DNA of 64,000 nt from Neomesorhizobium albiziae (GCF_900114255.1 NZ_FOSL01000001.1:310001-374000); one strand, 5' to 3'. Positions 27,603 to 37,042 are shown, counted from the stretch's first letter. The notes: generated from the sequence alone by a model not told the origin. Made by a program: numbers and translations.

Positions 27603-29198
27603 TCACTCCATCCGGATCGTCACGAAGCGCAGTTCGCCGGTCTTCGACGCCAGCATCAGAAGCGCATTCTTGCGACCCTGCTCCTTCAGCGCCGCGATGC
27701 GATCCATCACATCTTTCGGTGACGATACCGATTCCTGGGCGATCTCGGTAATCACCTCGCCGGCCTGGATGCCGCGCTCGGCAGCAGCCGAATTGTCGCC
27801 GACTTCGGTGACCACCACGCCGGAGACATCGGCGGCGATCTCGAACTTCTTGCGCGCCTCCTCGTTGAGCTCGGCGATCGTCATCCCGAGCACGCTGGCC
27901 GTGGACACCGCCTCGTTCTGGTCCGGCGAGCCGGCATCCGGCTTGCCTTCCTCGGTCTCGGCGAGCTTTTCGCCGTCTTCCAGCCGACCGAGCGTCACCT
28001 TCACGGTCTGCTCGACACCTTTGCGCACGATGACCACGTCGACCGCCTTGCCGACCGGGCTTTCCGCCACGACGCGGGGCAGGTCGCGCATGTCCTTCAC
28101 GTCCTTGCCGTCGAACTTGATGATCACATCGCCGGGCAGAACCGTACCGTTGTCGACCGGCCCGCCCTTGATGACGCCGGCCACCAGCGCGCCCTTGGCA
28201 GTCGCCATGCCCAGGCTTTCCGCGATTTCATCGGTCACCGGCTGGATGCGCACGCCGAGCCAGCCGCGGCGGGTTTCGCCGAACTGACGCAACTGGTCGA
28301 CGACCCCTGCGGCAAGCTGCGAGGGTATGGAGAAGCCGATGCCGATCGACCCCCCAGACGGCGAGATGATAGCGGTGTTGATGCCAACCACCTCGCCATG
28401 CATGTTGAACAGCGGTCCGCCGGAGTTGCCGCGGTTGATCGCGGCGTCGGTCTGGATGAAGTCGTCATACGGGCCGGAATTGATGTCGCGGTTGCGCGCC
28501 GAGATGATGCCGACGGTCACCGTGCCGCCGAGGCCGAACGGGTTGCCGATCGCCATCACCCAGTCGCCGATGCGCATGGAATTGGAATCGCCGAACTTCA
28601 CCGCCTTCAGTTTTTTCAGCTTCGGGTCGACCTTCAGCACCGCGATATCGGTCTTGGTGTCCTTGCCGACCAATTCCGCTTTCAACTTCGAACCGTCGGC
28701 GAAATTGACCTCGATCTCGTCGGCGTCGGCGATCACGTGGTTGTTGGTGACCACGATGCCCTGTTCGGCGTCGACCACGAAACCCGAGCCCAGCGACTGA
28801 ACTTTCTGCGAGCCGCCGCCGCCGGGTCCGCCCTGGCCGCCACGGTCCTTGAAGAAATCATCGAAGAAATCCTGGAACGGCGAGCCTTCCGGCAGTTGCG
28901 GCATCGGCACAGCGCCCGGGCCTTCGGTTCCCTTGACGGTCTGCGAGGTCGAGATGTTGACGACGGAATCGAGTAGGCCTTCGGCGAGATCAGCGACGGA
29001 GGCCGGCCCTTCGGAGAGCGGCTGCGCTGACTTTGGAGCAGCCGGTGCCGGAGTTGCCGGTGCCGGAGCAATCGGCGCTGCAGCCTGCGCGAACGCCGGT
29101 GACACGAAGGCTGGGACGACCATGGCGCCGGTCACCAGCGCCGCCGTCGCGGCAAGCAAGGTCTTTCGGACTGCCGGCAGGGTGTGGGTCGGTTTCAT
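27603..29198 (-). CDS. degP: Periplasmic serine protease DegP/HtrA type
   Basis: A 531-residue trypsin-like protease-chaperone of the periplasm. A Sec signal (KTLLAATAALVTGAMVVPAF, cut near AFAQA) is followed by a Pro/Ala-rich segment. The catalytic triad is His154 (VTNNHVIAD), Asp184 (TDIAVLKVDP) and Ser259 (NRGNSGGPLFNMHGEVVGIN), then two PDZ domains. A Gly-rich insert (about 119-130) lies before the protease core. The ATG 29198 has GGGAGGC upstream. It follows hflK-hflC-DUF2065 on the same strand, the common alphaproteobacterial order for envelope quality control. Confidence 0.95.
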   Translation of the reverse strand: MKPTHTLPAVRKTLLAATAALVTGAMVVPAFVSPAFAQAAAPIAPAPATPAPAAPKSAQPLSEGPASVADLAEGLLDSVVNISTSQTVKGTEGPGAVPMPQLPEGSPFQDFFDDFFKDRGGQGGPGGGGSQKVQSLGSGFVVDAEQGIVVTNNHVIADADEIEVNFADGSKLKAELVGKDTKTDIAVLKVDPKLKKLKAVKFGDSNSMRIGDWVMAIGNPFGLGGTVTVGIISARNRDINSGPYDDFIQTDAAINRGNSGGPLFNMHGEVVGINTAIISPSGGSIGIGFSIPSQLAAGVVDQLRQFGETRRGWLGVRIQPVTDEIAESLGMATAKGALVAGVIKGGPVDNGTVLPGDVIIKFDGKDVKDMRDLPRVVAESPVGKAVDVVIVRKGVEQTVKVTLGRLEDGEKLAETEEGKPDAGSPDQNEAVSTASVLGMTIAELNEEARKKFEIAADVSGVVVTEVGDNSAAAERGIQAGEVITEIAQESVSSPKDVMDRIAALKEQGRKNALLMLASKTGELRFVTIRME

Positions 29199-29319
29199 TG
29201 TCGGTGCCTCCCGGCGTTGTGAGAAAGTCGGCGCACTGCCCGCGTCGGGCGCAGTGTCATGTTGGCAACAAATACGGCGTGTTTGCGGCCTTGCATACCG
29301 TCGGAGGATAAACCCTCCG

Positions 29320-29505
29320 TTACCCGCGTGCCAGCCAAACCACGCCAACGCCGACGGCCACGGCCACGAGGCCACCCATCCTCAGCATGTTTTCCGGCGT
29401 CGCCAGAACTTCGGTCGCCAGCTTCCGGGCAAGATTGGGAAAGCCGCAATAGATCAGGCCCTCAATGACGAGGACCAGACCCATTGCGGCCAGAAAGTCA
29501 GTCAC
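29320..29505 (-). CDS. DUF2065 small membrane protein
   Basis: A 61-residue protein of family DUF2065 with two membrane helices ([20 protein letters not shown] and [19 protein letters not shown]) joined by a short loop [17 protein letters not shown]. The gene starts 3 bp after the hflC stop and is found at this place in many proteobacteria, between hflC and degP. Function unknown; co-occurrence suggests a role near the HflKC/FtsH membrane complex. Confidence 0.85.
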   Translation of the reverse strand: MTDFLAAMGLVLVIEGLIYCGFPNLARKLATEVLATPENMLRMGGLVAVAVGVGVVWLARG

Positions 29506-29508
29506 CTT

Positions 29509-30450
29509 CTATTGGCCGGCGGTGCTTGCCGCCGGCGCCGCGGGTGCAGCCGGCGCGGGTGCGCCCGGCGCTGCACCGCTCGAATCGCGGAAGAAACGCA
29601 GGAATTCCGAATCGGGCGTCAACACCATGGTCGTTCCCGTACCTTCCAGCGCCTGCCCGTAAGCCGACATCGACCGGTAAAATTCGAAGAACTCCGGATC
29701 CCGCTGGAATGCGTTTGCGAAGGTGGCGTTGCGCTGGGCTTCGCCTTCACCACGCAGGATTTCCGATTCCTTCTGCGCTTCGGCGACAATCTCGACCACT
29801 TCGCGGTCGGCGCGGGCGCGGATGCGCTGCGCGGCTTCGCGGCCGCGCGCCCTCAGCCTTTCGGCCTCGGCCAGGCGTTCCGCCTTCATGCGGTCGTAGG
29901 TTTGCTGCGAGACTTCCGCGGTGAGATCGGTCCGGCGAATGCGCACGTCCTGGATTTCCAGGCCGAGCGACGTCGCATCAGGACGCAGTTGGTCGGCGAC
30001 TTCGCGCATCATCGAAGCGCGTTCTTCCGAAAGCGCCGCCTCGAAGCCGCGCAGACCGTAGACACGGCGCAAAGCCGCATCGAGACGGGTGCGCAGCCGC
30101 TGTTCGGCCAGTTCGACCTGACCGGAAACCGCTGCGCGGAAGCGGCGTGCATCGTTGATGCGATAGGCAACGAACGCGTCGACCTCATAGAACTTGCCGC
30201 CCGAAACCTGGACGCGGATGTTGTCGAGGTCGAAGCGCATCACGCGGTCTTCGATGATCTGCACATTGTCGGCTTCGAAGAAGGCGAACGGCGCTTTGAA
30301 GTAGATGCCGGGCTCGGTCTTCACGTCGACGATCTCGCCGAAGCGCAGCACGATCGCCTGCTCGCGTTCGTTAACGACGAAAACCGACGAATAGATCAGG
30401 AACAGGATGACGGCGGCGATGACGCCGATGACGGGGAGACGGTTGGCCAT
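29509..30450 (-). CDS. hflC: HflC, SPFH-family regulator of FtsH
   Basis: A 313-residue membrane protein with an N-terminal anchor ([20 protein letters not shown]) and an SPFH/band-7 domain facing the periplasm ([38 protein letters not shown]). The region [20 protein letters not shown] is a long coiled coil. The end is Ala/Pro-rich. HflC pairs with HflK to wall in the AAA protease FtsH. Its ATG overlaps the hflK stop by one base (TAATG), a sign of translational coupling. Confidence 0.95.
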   Translation of the reverse strand: MANRLPVIGVIAAVILFLIYSSVFVVNEREQAIVLRFGEIVDVKTEPGIYFKAPFAFFEADNVQIIEDRVMRFDLDNIRVQVSGGKFYEVDAFVAYRINDARRFRAAVSGQVELAEQRLRTRLDAALRRVYGLRGFEAALSEERASMMREVADQLRPDATSLGLEIQDVRIRRTDLTAEVSQQTYDRMKAERLAEAERLRARGREAAQRIRARADREVVEIVAEAQKESEILRGEGEAQRNATFANAFQRDPEFFEFYRSMSAYGQALEGTGTTMVLTPDSEFLRFFRDSSGAAPGAPAPAAPAAPAASTAGQ

Positions 30451-31556
30451 TACTTGTTTCCTTCCGTCGCCGGGGCACGCTTCTGCAATTCAGGCAGCGG
30501 CAGGTAAGGCACGACACCCGGCCCGCTGCCTTGTTCCATGATCACCTTGTTGGAATCCTTCAGCACCTTCTCCATGGTTTCGATGAAGAGCCGCTTGCGC
30601 GTCACGTCCGGAGCTTTGGCGTATTCGTCGTAGACGGAGATGAAGCGCTGCGCCTCACCTTCCGCCTCCTGCACGACGCGGTTCTTGTAGGCGGCCGCCT
30701 CTTCGCGGATCTGCGCTGCTTCACCGCGCGCCTGGCCGAGCTTCTGGTTGGAGTACTGGTTGGATTCTTCCACGAAACGGTCTTCGTCCTGCTCGGCACG
30801 CTGCACTTCGTCGAACGCATCGGCCACTTCGCGCGGCGGCGCCGCATCCTCGATCGAGATCGCGTTGACGGTCAGGCCGGCGCCATACTGGTCCAGCGTC
30901 GTCTGGATGATGCCGCGCACGGCGTCTGCAATGCCCTGGCGGTCGTCGCGGAAAATGTCCTGTGCGGGACGGCGGCCGACCGCTTCGCGCATCGCGCTTT
31001 CGGCGACCTGCCGTACCATTTCGTCAGGCCCAGAGACGTTGAAGAGATAGGCTTCCGGGTCGGAAACCTGATAGGCGACGGAGAATTTCACGTCGACGAT
31101 GTTCTGATCGCCCGAAAGCATCAGGCCGGACGAGGTGCCGGACCGGGTTTCGCCGATATTGACCAGCTTTTCGGCGGTATTTGCCTTCTCCACCGTCTCG
31201 ATCGGCCACCAGTGGAAGTGCAGGCCTGGTTCGGCGAGTTCCTGCTTTGGCTTGCCGAAGCGCAATTCCACCGCCAGTTCGTCCGGCTGCACCGTATAGA
31301 TTGCCTGGAAAATCCAGGCGATGAACAGGGCGATGCCGATCAGAGCGAACAACGCCGGGCTGGCGCCGCCACCGCTCGGCAGGGCCCGCTTCAGGCGATC
31401 CTGGCCGCGGCGGATGATGTCCTCGAGGTCGGGAGGCGATCCCTGTGGGCCGCCGGGGCCACGCGGGCCTTGTCCCCAGGGGCCGCCGCCACCGCCGCCG
31501 CCACCACCCCATGGGCCGCCACCGCCGCCTCCGCCGCTCTGATTATTCCAAGGCAT
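30450..31556 (-). CDS. hflK: HflK, SPFH-family regulator of FtsH
   Basis: A 368-residue partner of HflC. The cytoplasmic N-terminus is very glycine-rich (MPWNNQSGGGGGGGPWGGGG and more), typical of HflK. One membrane helix (ALFALIGIALFIAWIFQAIY) precedes the SPFH domain (TVQPDELAVELRFGKPKQEL, LHFHWWPIETVEKAN) and a coiled coil. The ATG 31556 has AAAGGA upstream. hflC and DUF2065 follow in the same operon, with folA upstream. Confidence 0.95.
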   Translation of the reverse strand: MPWNNQSGGGGGGGPWGGGGGGGGGPWGQGPRGPGGPQGSPPDLEDIIRRGQDRLKRALPSGGGASPALFALIGIALFIAWIFQAIYTVQPDELAVELRFGKPKQELAEPGLHFHWWPIETVEKANTAEKLVNIGETRSGTSSGLMLSGDQNIVDVKFSVAYQVSDPEAYLFNVSGPDEMVRQVAESAMREAVGRRPAQDIFRDDRQGIADAVRGIIQTTLDQYGAGLTVNAISIEDAAPPREVADAFDEVQRAEQDEDRFVEESNQYSNQKLGQARGEAAQIREEAAAYKNRVVQEAEGEAQRFISVYDEYAKAPDVTRKRLFIETMEKVLKDSNKVIMEQGSGPGVVPYLPLPELQKRAPATEGNK

Positions 31557-31700
31557 GAAATTCCTTTCGGTCTGGACATCCGGGCTGCCTTCGCGGCGCT
31601 GCGGACATTCTCCTGTTGCCATCTATAGGGATGCAGGCCTTTGCTTTCAACGCAAAGCCGTCCCATTGCCCGGTTTACAGCCGGAACTGCGGCCGCTTTT

Positions 31701-32222
31701 TCAATGCACAGCTACCCGCCGCTCGTAAACGGTATAGCGTGTCGCATGCGTATCCTTCTCGCCGGCCGGAAACGCCTCGCTTTTCACCGTCTTCCATATC
31801 TGCGGATCGATGGCCGGAAAACGAGTATCGCCATCGACTTCGGCCAGCACATGCGTGACGTGGAGCCGGTCCGCCATAGGCATCGCCTGCCGGTAGATTT
31901 CGCCACCGCCGATCACGCAGATTTCATCGGCCCCCACGGTGCAGCGGCCGCGCACATTGGCCAGCGTGATGCCGTCATTGAGCGAATGCACAACTTCCGC
32001 ACCCTCGGCTCGGAAACCCAGGTCGCGGGTGACCACGATGTTCAGCCGGCCCGGCAGCGGCTTTCTGGGAAAGCTCTCCCAGGTCTTGCGGCCCATGATG
32101 ATCGGCTTGCCCATCGTCGTGGCCTTGAAGCGCTGCATGTCGGTCGACAGCCGCCACGGCAGCCCGTTGTCGCGTCCGATTATGCCGTTTTCGGCAATGG
32201 CGACATAGATCGCAATCTTCAT
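31701..32222 (-). CDS. folA: Dihydrofolate reductase
   Basis: Reduces dihydrofolate to tetrahydrofolate with NADPH, recycling the folate oxidised by thymidylate synthase. The 173-residue enzyme shows the start MKIAIYVAIAENGIIGRDNG (Met20-loop region), LPWRLSTDMQRFKATTMGKP, MGRKTWESFPRKPLPGRLN and ICVIGGGEIYRQAMPMADRL. It lies downstream of thyA on the same strand, but a two-gene AT-richer cassette separates them. The gap to that cassette (32223-32434, 212 bp) shows no gene. Confidence 0.94.
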   Translation of the reverse strand: MKIAIYVAIAENGIIGRDNGLPWRLSTDMQRFKATTMGKPIIMGRKTWESFPRKPLPGRLNIVVTRDLGFRAEGAEVVHSLNDGITLANVRGRCTVGADEICVIGGGEIYRQAMPMADRLHVTHVLAEVDGDTRFPAIDPQIWKTVKSEAFPAGEKDTHATRYTVYERRVAVH

Positions 32223-32434
32223 CGGGCCGATGCTCCCGGAGCTTTGCGTATCTCCGCTCTGTTTTTGCCGGCGAAGGCCAGAGGGGAACAAAATGCGCCG
32301 GCAGCCGATCTCGTGGCCGGGAAGAAATGAAACATCTGTCACCAAACGTATGAATGCGGTGCGGACGCTAGCCGCCACAGCGGATCACCACAAGCCTTTC
32401 GACGCGAAACTACTTCCGCAGACTCTTGTCGGTA

Positions 32435-32830
32435 TCAGGCCGCCAGCCTATGAATGAGAGCATCCTCAACGTAGATGCCATTCACGGTGTTATGAGAGAA
32501 ACGAACTTCACCAACGCCGTCGACACGCAATGCCACTTTTAGGCCGGCAATTAGGCGATCATCCGCTGACGTTATTCTCACCTTGCTAAGATCAAGTATC
32601 GGACGATCAGGGTGTGACTTACGCCATTCCGATACTATAACAGCAGCATCCAGGTATTTCTTTTCCAAATCTTTTCTGGCACCCCGATAAGCAATCACCA
32701 TCCTCCAACTTTCGATATCACTGTTGTATAGCCACAATGCGGCCGCGACCTCAAATTTCTTGCTATCAAGAGCCTGAATGAGGTTTATCCCTGCATCCAC
32801 ATCTGCTCTTACCAACGCTCCTGAAGCCAT
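32435..32830 (-). CDS. Conserved hypothetical protein, partner of HEPN-like gene
   Basis: A 131-residue protein I cannot assign. It is mixed alpha/beta: ALVRADVDAGINLIQALDSK, then FEVAAALWLYNSDIESWRMV, a central helix RGARKDLEKKYLDAAVIVSE, and C-terminal strands (DRLIAGLKVALRVDGVGEVR, FSHNTVNGIYVEDALIHRLA). No signal or membrane segment. Its ATG lies 22 bp inside the 3' end of the HEPN-like gene, so the two are coupled. Base composition is lower than the flanks: 32581-32640 and 32641-32700 are each 27/60 G+C, against 36/60 at 33481-33540 in thyA. Likely acquired together with its partner. Confidence 0.65.
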   Translation of the reverse strand: MASGALVRADVDAGINLIQALDSKKFEVAAALWLYNSDIESWRMVIAYRGARKDLEKKYLDAAVIVSEWRKSHPDRPILDLSKVRITSADDRLIAGLKVALRVDGVGEVRFSHNTVNGIYVEDALIHRLAA

Positions 32831-33222
32831 CTGAATATTCCCTGATCTGCATCGACCATCGCGTTTCTCATCGCAGTGGCAGCAAACACATCTATCATAT
32901 CGTAACGCGAAGATTCATTCCAATCAGAGACTGCTGACCAGTGCCCATCGAACACAGGCGAAGCTGCTCGACTTTCGGTCAGTTCGGCAGACAGCCCGGC
33001 CAACGCGATTAGTTTGTTCAGATCGTGACTATAGATGTCTTGAACAAATTTCCGGTCAGGTATGGTGTCGGGACGAAAAACGCTGGAAATACGCGACTTG
33101 ATTGCGATCTCAACCGCGTACCCGAACAGATAATAGGCATTCGAATATCGTTCGTTCTGAAAAAGCAGCTCAGCATCACGCAACTTTGCTTTAGCGAGCG
33201 CTTGGAGAACAGCTCTTTCCAT
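32809..33222 (-). CDS. HEPN-like protein wedged after thyA
   Basis: A 137-residue helical protein. KLRDAELLFQNERYSNAYYL, FGYAVEIAIKSRIS and IYSHDLNKLIALAGL match the pattern of HEPN domains (nucleic-acid or antitoxin-linked helical bundles), but a canonical Rx4-6H ribonuclease motif is not seen, so catalysis is uncertain. The ATG is 2 bp past the thyA stop (33225) with no Shine-Dalgarno. A second small gene overlaps its end. The AT-rich pair interrupts the usual thyA-folA adjacency. A toxin-antitoxin or defence role is possible but unproven. Confidence 0.6.
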   Translation of the reverse strand: MERAVLQALAKAKLRDAELLFQNERYSNAYYLFGYAVEIAIKSRISSVFRPDTIPDRKFVQDIYSHDLNKLIALAGLSAELTESRAASPVFDGHWSAVSDWNESSRYDMIDVFAATAMRNAMVDADQGIFRWLQERW

Positions 33223-33224
33223 TT

Positions 33225-34019
33225 CTATACCGCGATCGGCGCCCGGATCGTCGCGTCGGCCACGTAGTTTTCCAGCCGGAAATCCTCATAGCGGAAGGCG
33301 AACAGGTCCTTGACCTCGGGGTTGATCCACATAGTGGGCAGCGGCTTGGGCGTACGCCGCAACTGCTCGCGCGCCTGCTCGAAATGGTTGGAATAGATAT
33401 GCGCATCGCCCAGCGTGTGGACGAAATCGCCGACTTTCAGGCCGGCCACCTGCGCCACCATCATGGTCAGCAGCGCATAGGAGGCGATGTTGAACGGCAC
33501 ACCGAGAAAAATGTCGGCCGAGCGCTGGTAGAGCTGGCAGGACAGTTTGCCGTCGGCCACGTAGAACTGGAACAGGCAATGGCAGGGTGGCAGCGCCATC
33601 GCGTCGACCTCGGCCGGATTCCAGGCTGAAACGATCAAACGTCTTGAATGAGGATTCTTCCGCAACTGGATGAGAAGGTTTGCAATCTGGTCGATCTCGC
33701 CGCCGTCCTGCGTCGGCCACGACCGCCACTGCTTGCCATAGACCGGACCGAGATCGCCATTCTCGTCGGCCCATTCGTCCCAGATCGAGACGCCATTGTC
33801 GTTCAGGTATCTGATGTTGGTGTCGCCAGCCAGAAACCACAGAAGCTCGTGGATGATCGACTTCAGGTGCAGCTTCTTGGTGGTTGTCACCGGGAAGCCG
33901 CGGGCCAGATCGAACCGCATCTGGTAGCCGAACACGCCGCGCGTTCCGGTGCCGGTGCGGTCGGGGCGATCCGAGCCGTTTTCAAGAACGTGGCTGAGAA
34001 GGTCGAGATACTGGCGCAT
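33225..34019 (-). CDS. thyA: Thymidylate synthase
   Basis: Methylates dUMP to dTMP with methylenetetrahydrofolate, producing the dihydrofolate that FolA recycles. With the ATG at 34019 the protein is 264 residues, the length of the classic ThyA. Motifs are [58 protein letters not shown], the active site [20 protein letters not shown] and [24 protein letters not shown] at 34049 extends the frame by ten residues without need. An HEPN-like gene begins 2 bp after its stop. Confidence 0.95.
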   Translation of the reverse strand: MRQYLDLLSHVLENGSDRPDRTGTGTRGVFGYQMRFDLARGFPVTTTKKLHLKSIIHELLWFLAGDTNIRYLNDNGVSIWDEWADENGDLGPVYGKQWRSWPTQDGGEIDQIANLLIQLRKNPHSRRLIVSAWNPAEVDAMALPPCHCLFQFYVADGKLSCQLYQRSADIFLGVPFNIASYALLTMMVAQVAGLKVGDFVHTLGDAHIYSNHFEQAREQLRRTPKPLPTMWINPEVKDLFAFRYEDFRLENYVADATIRAPIAV

Positions 34020-34133
34020 GTGGTCCGGCCGATTCGGGAGTTTCGCCAATCATAGCCGAATCGGGAAACGGGAACCATCCGGCCGCCCGTTCCCCGCCGG
34101 GGAATCGCGACCCGACGGCCGCGTGAAAACGCT

Positions 34134-34442
34134 TCAGAGAGCGCCGAGCTTGTCGAGCTGCTTCGCCACCAGGTAATAGAAGGTCACGCGGCTCTTGGTG
34201 TTGTCGGCCGACATCGTCTGGCAGACCTTCTCGATAGCCGAATCCGCCTTGGCGCCCTCGACGCCGAGTTTCTTGGCAGCCCAGTTGTCGCGCACCCGGC
34301 CAAGTTCCTTGGCATCCTGGCAGGACACCAGCGAGGAATCGCGGTTGCGCAGCGCGATGCCAAGATGCTTCACGATCTTGTTGACCACGTCCGCATTGGC
34401 GCTGGCGTCATACTTCTTCACGTCTGCAAGATAGTCGGCCAT
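34134..34442 (-). CDS. DUF2853 family protein
   Basis: A 102-residue small cytoplasmic protein of family DUF2853. The start MADYLADVKKYDASANADVV, then NKIVKHLGIALRNRDSSLVS and the end TFYYLVAKQLDKLGAL are typical. GAGGGG lies about seven bases before the ATG 34442. Function unknown; it stands alone between thyA and ssrA on the minus strand. Confidence 0.85.
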   Translation of the reverse strand: MADYLADVKKYDASANADVVNKIVKHLGIALRNRDSSLVSCQDAKELGRVRDNWAAKKLGVEGAKADSAIEKVCQTMSADNTKSRVTFYYLVAKQLDKLGAL

Positions 34443-34639
34443 GATAATTCCCCTCGTCGAAACAACATTAATTTCAATCGGTGAGGTCCCACATCGACAC
34501 AACCCTGACGTTTGCGGTCTTCTCGCCGGGCGGAAACCTTCATTGGTGTGGGAAGCCGAGTCAACCCCGGCAACGTCTTTTTGACATCGCGCCGGCGAAA
34601 CAATTCGGCCTTCCAATTTGCCTCGCCCCTCCCTATATT

Positions 34640-34980
34640 CGGAGGGTCAGCTCGACTGACTATGGCGATAAACTGCCGATGTAATAAGCCATTCGGACCC
34701 GGGGGCGGTACCCGGCGCCTCCACCAAAAATCGCCGCTTCCTTTTTAGGGCGGTTTTTGATGGGGGCGAAATAGGATCGACGAGGGTGTAAAGATCGGAC
34801 TTTTGCCCGGCATTGTACCACCGTTATCGGGCTAACCTAGTAGTTGCAAACGACAACTATGCGGAAGCACGTCTCGCCGCTTAATGCGGTGCGATAGCTT
34901 CAATTCAAGTCCTAGGGGTTCGCACTTCTAGGCGGGGTTCGGAGGTACCTGGCAACAGAAACCTCCACTTCTCCCCTCAT
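34640..34980 (+). ncRNA. ssrA: Circularly permuted (two-piece) tmRNA gene
   Basis: tmRNA rescues stalled ribosomes and tags their products for proteolysis. Two-piece alphaproteobacterial layout: the acceptor piece comes first and ends GCGCCTCCACCA at 34715-34726; an excised spacer with a hairpin follows; the coding piece starts GGGGGCG at 34762. GGGGGCG (34762-34768) pairs with CGCCTCC (34716-34722) over seven pairs with a G-T at the third, the alanyl-tRNA identity pair. The tag frame GCA AAC GAC AAC TAT... (34846-34884) encodes ANDNYAEARLAA then TAA. A TATATT box is at 34634-34639. Outer ends are approximate. Confidence 0.93.
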
Positions 34981-35082
34981 CAGTTTTGCCGATCGTCGCG
35001 TTTCAGACGCCACGCGTTTGTCTGCACGCGAAAATTCAGCGCCAATTCCCATCACCCGTTCAATTTCAGGGAGCAGACAGTA

Positions 35083-35649
35083 ATGTCCGTCGATTCCGAA
35101 CGCTTTTTCGTGCTGACCGGAGGTCCGGGCGCCGGCAAAACCAGTCTAATCTCAGCCCTTGTCGAAGCCGGCTTTTCGACGACGCCGGAAGCTGGCCGCG
35201 CAATAATCAGGCAGCAGCAGGCAGTGGGTGGCAGCGCCCTGCCCTGGCTCGATCCGCCGGCTTTCGCCGAGCTGATGATTGGCTTCGACATGAATTCGCA
35301 TCGCCTCGCCGCAGACAGCAACGGCCCGGTATTCTTCGACCGCGGCGTGCCCGACACGGTCGGCTATCTCCGCTTGAGCGGCCTGCCCGTGCCGGCGCAC
35401 ATGTTCGCTGCCGCCGACGAACTTCGCTACAACCGCCGCGTGCTCGTGCTGCCGCCGTGGTCAGAGATTTTTGGTCAAGACGCCGAGCGAAAGCAGAATT
35501 TCGCCGAGGCCGTGCGCACCTTCGAGGCAGTCACTTCGGTTTATCGTGATCTCGGTTACGAACTGGTCGAGGTTCCCCGCGCACCCGTCGAGGTGAGAAT
35601 GCGGTTCGTACTGGCGATAGCCGGCGATGTGCCCTTGCCCGCCAGATGA
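35083..35649 (+). CDS. P-loop ATPase/kinase-like protein
   Basis: A 188-residue AAA_28-type P-loop protein. It starts MSVDSERFFVLTGGPGAGKT (Walker A GGPGAGKT), followed by EAGRAIIRQQ and FFDRGVPDTVGYLR, a DRG motif seen in nucleotide-kinase-like families, and VLPPWSEIFGQDAERKQNFA, a lid-like segment. The fold suggests phosphoryl transfer to a small molecule or nucleoside, substrate unknown. It lies just downstream of ssrA on the same strand and ends before a strong bidirectional terminator. Confidence 0.8.
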   Translation: MSVDSERFFVLTGGPGAGKTSLISALVEAGFSTTPEAGRAIIRQQQAVGGSALPWLDPPAFAELMIGFDMNSHRLAADSNGPVFFDRGVPDTVGYLRLSGLPVPAHMFAAADELRYNRRVLVLPPWSEIFGQDAERKQNFAEAVRTFEAVTSVYRDLGYELVEVPRAPVEVRMRFVLAIAGDVPLPAR

Positions 35650-35676
35650 TCCCGACGGGCAATGCCAACAAAAAAG

Positions 35677-35700
35677 CCGGCCGCGAGAACTCGCGGCCGG
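35677..35700. terminator. Bidirectional Rho-independent terminator
   Basis: An 11-bp perfect stem (35677-35687 with 35690-35700, loop AA, or GAAC with one pair open) is preceded by an A-run (35669-35675) and followed by TTTTGTTTT. It serves the plus-strand P-loop gene and the convergent minus-strand MFS gene (35724). Confidence 0.9.
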
Positions 35701-35723
35701 TTTTGTTTTGGAGGAGGTCGACC

Positions 35724-36929
35724 TTATTCGGCAGGCGCTTCCGCCACTTCGCGCCCACGACCGAGCGTCAGCTGGGTCAGGGCGAAGGCGAGCACCGCGC
35801 AGGCCGCGATTGAGACCACCATCGGCAACGGCTTGCCGTCGAAGAAGATGCCGGAGACGGCCATCGCCACGGCGCCGGTAGCAAAGTGCAGCGTGCCCAT
35901 CAGGGCCGAAGCGGTGCCGGCGATCTCGCCATGCTCTTCCATCGCCAACACCGAAGTGGTGGGAATGACCAGGCCGAGGAAACCGTAGCCGACGAACAGA
36001 AGCGAGGCCAGCACTGCCAGCGACTGCATGCCGGACGCCATCACCGCCAGCAGCGCAACCATCACCGTTGCGTAGCTGACGACCGCAACCCGCACCACGC
36101 GCCGCAGGCCGAAGCGTTCGGCCAGCATGCCGGTCATCTGCGACATCGCGAAAAAAGCGACCGCGTTGATCGAGAAGAACACGCTATAGACCGACGGGGA
36201 TAGGCCGTAGTGGTCGATCAGCACGAAGGACGAACTCGACAGGTAGACGAAGAAGCTGGAGATACCGAAACCGCCGATGAAGGTCAGGCCAAGGAAATTC
36301 CGGTCCTTCATCAGATAGCGATAGCCGGCCATGGCGCCGCCGAGCGAACTGCCGGTGCGGTGTTCAGCCGGCCGAGTTTCCTTCAACGAGGTCGCCAGAA
36401 GCAGAACCGCCAGCACCGCCGCGATGGTGACGGCCCAGAACACCGCCCGCCAGCCAAAGCCGTCGATGATGAAGCTGCCAGCCAGCGGCGCCAGGATCGG
36501 CGAAACCGAAAACACCAGCATGAGCATAGACATCAGCTTGGCGGCCTCGTTGCCGGTGTGCAGATCGCGCACCACGGCGCGCGGCACCACCATGCCGGGG
36601 CTGGCGCCGAAGCCCTGCAGCACGCGGAAAGCGATCAGCCACTCAACGGTGGGGGCAAGTGCGGAACCGATGCTGCCGGCGACGAACAGCACAAGGCCGG
36701 CATAGAGCAGCGCCTTGCGGCCATACATGTCCGAAAGCGGGCCGATGACGATTTGGCCGAATCCCATGGAAAGGAAAAAGACCAGCAGGCTCATCTGCAC
36801 CGCCACTGTGCTGGCCTGCAGATCCGCGCCGATCGAGGGAAGCGCGGGAAGGTACATGTCGATGGCGAACGGGCCGATGGCGGACAACAGCCCGAGCACG
36901 ACCGCGATGCGGAGGAAATTGGTGGTCAT
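35724..36929 (-). CDS. Bcr/CflA family multidrug efflux transporter
   Basis: A 401-residue 12-helix MFS drug/proton antiporter of the Bcr/CflA branch. Helix 1 and the following loop read LGLLSAIGPFAIDMYLPALP, helix 2-3 loop GFGQIVIGPLSDMYGRKALL, and RVLQGFGASPGMVVPRAVVR is the drug-antiporter motif C region. Likely exports drugs or dipeptides. It is divergent from a TetR gene across a palindromic operator. It stops just inside the shared terminator. Confidence 0.92.
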   Translation of the reverse strand: MTTNFLRIAVVLGLLSAIGPFAIDMYLPALPSIGADLQASTVAVQMSLLVFFLSMGFGQIVIGPLSDMYGRKALLYAGLVLFVAGSIGSALAPTVEWLIAFRVLQGFGASPGMVVPRAVVRDLHTGNEAAKLMSMLMLVFSVSPILAPLAGSFIIDGFGWRAVFWAVTIAAVLAVLLLATSLKETRPAEHRTGSSLGGAMAGYRYLMKDRNFLGLTFIGGFGISSFFVYLSSSSFVLIDHYGLSPSVYSVFFSINAVAFFAMSQMTGMLAERFGLRRVVRVAVVSYATVMVALLAVMASGMQSLAVLASLLFVGYGFLGLVIPTTSVLAMEEHGEIAGTASALMGTLHFATGAVAMAVSGIFFDGKPLPMVVSIAACAVLAFALTQLTLGRGREVAEAPAE

Positions 36930-37042
36930 GATGTATTTCTTTCGGAACGGTTTCGGCCGCGTGGCGGCATTCGGTCCAAGGACGCTTCATCCCCTGGGAA
37001 TCCGACTCTCCCGGTCGATTCCCGCAGCGGTATGGTCAAAAA

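Noticed and set aside
31440-31550. Gly-rich low-complexity tract in hflK
   Set aside because: A normal feature of HflK N-termini, not an insertion or repeat element.
34581-34586. TTGACA as the -35 box of ssrA
   Set aside because: It lies about 47 bp before the TATATT box, too far for a normal promoter.
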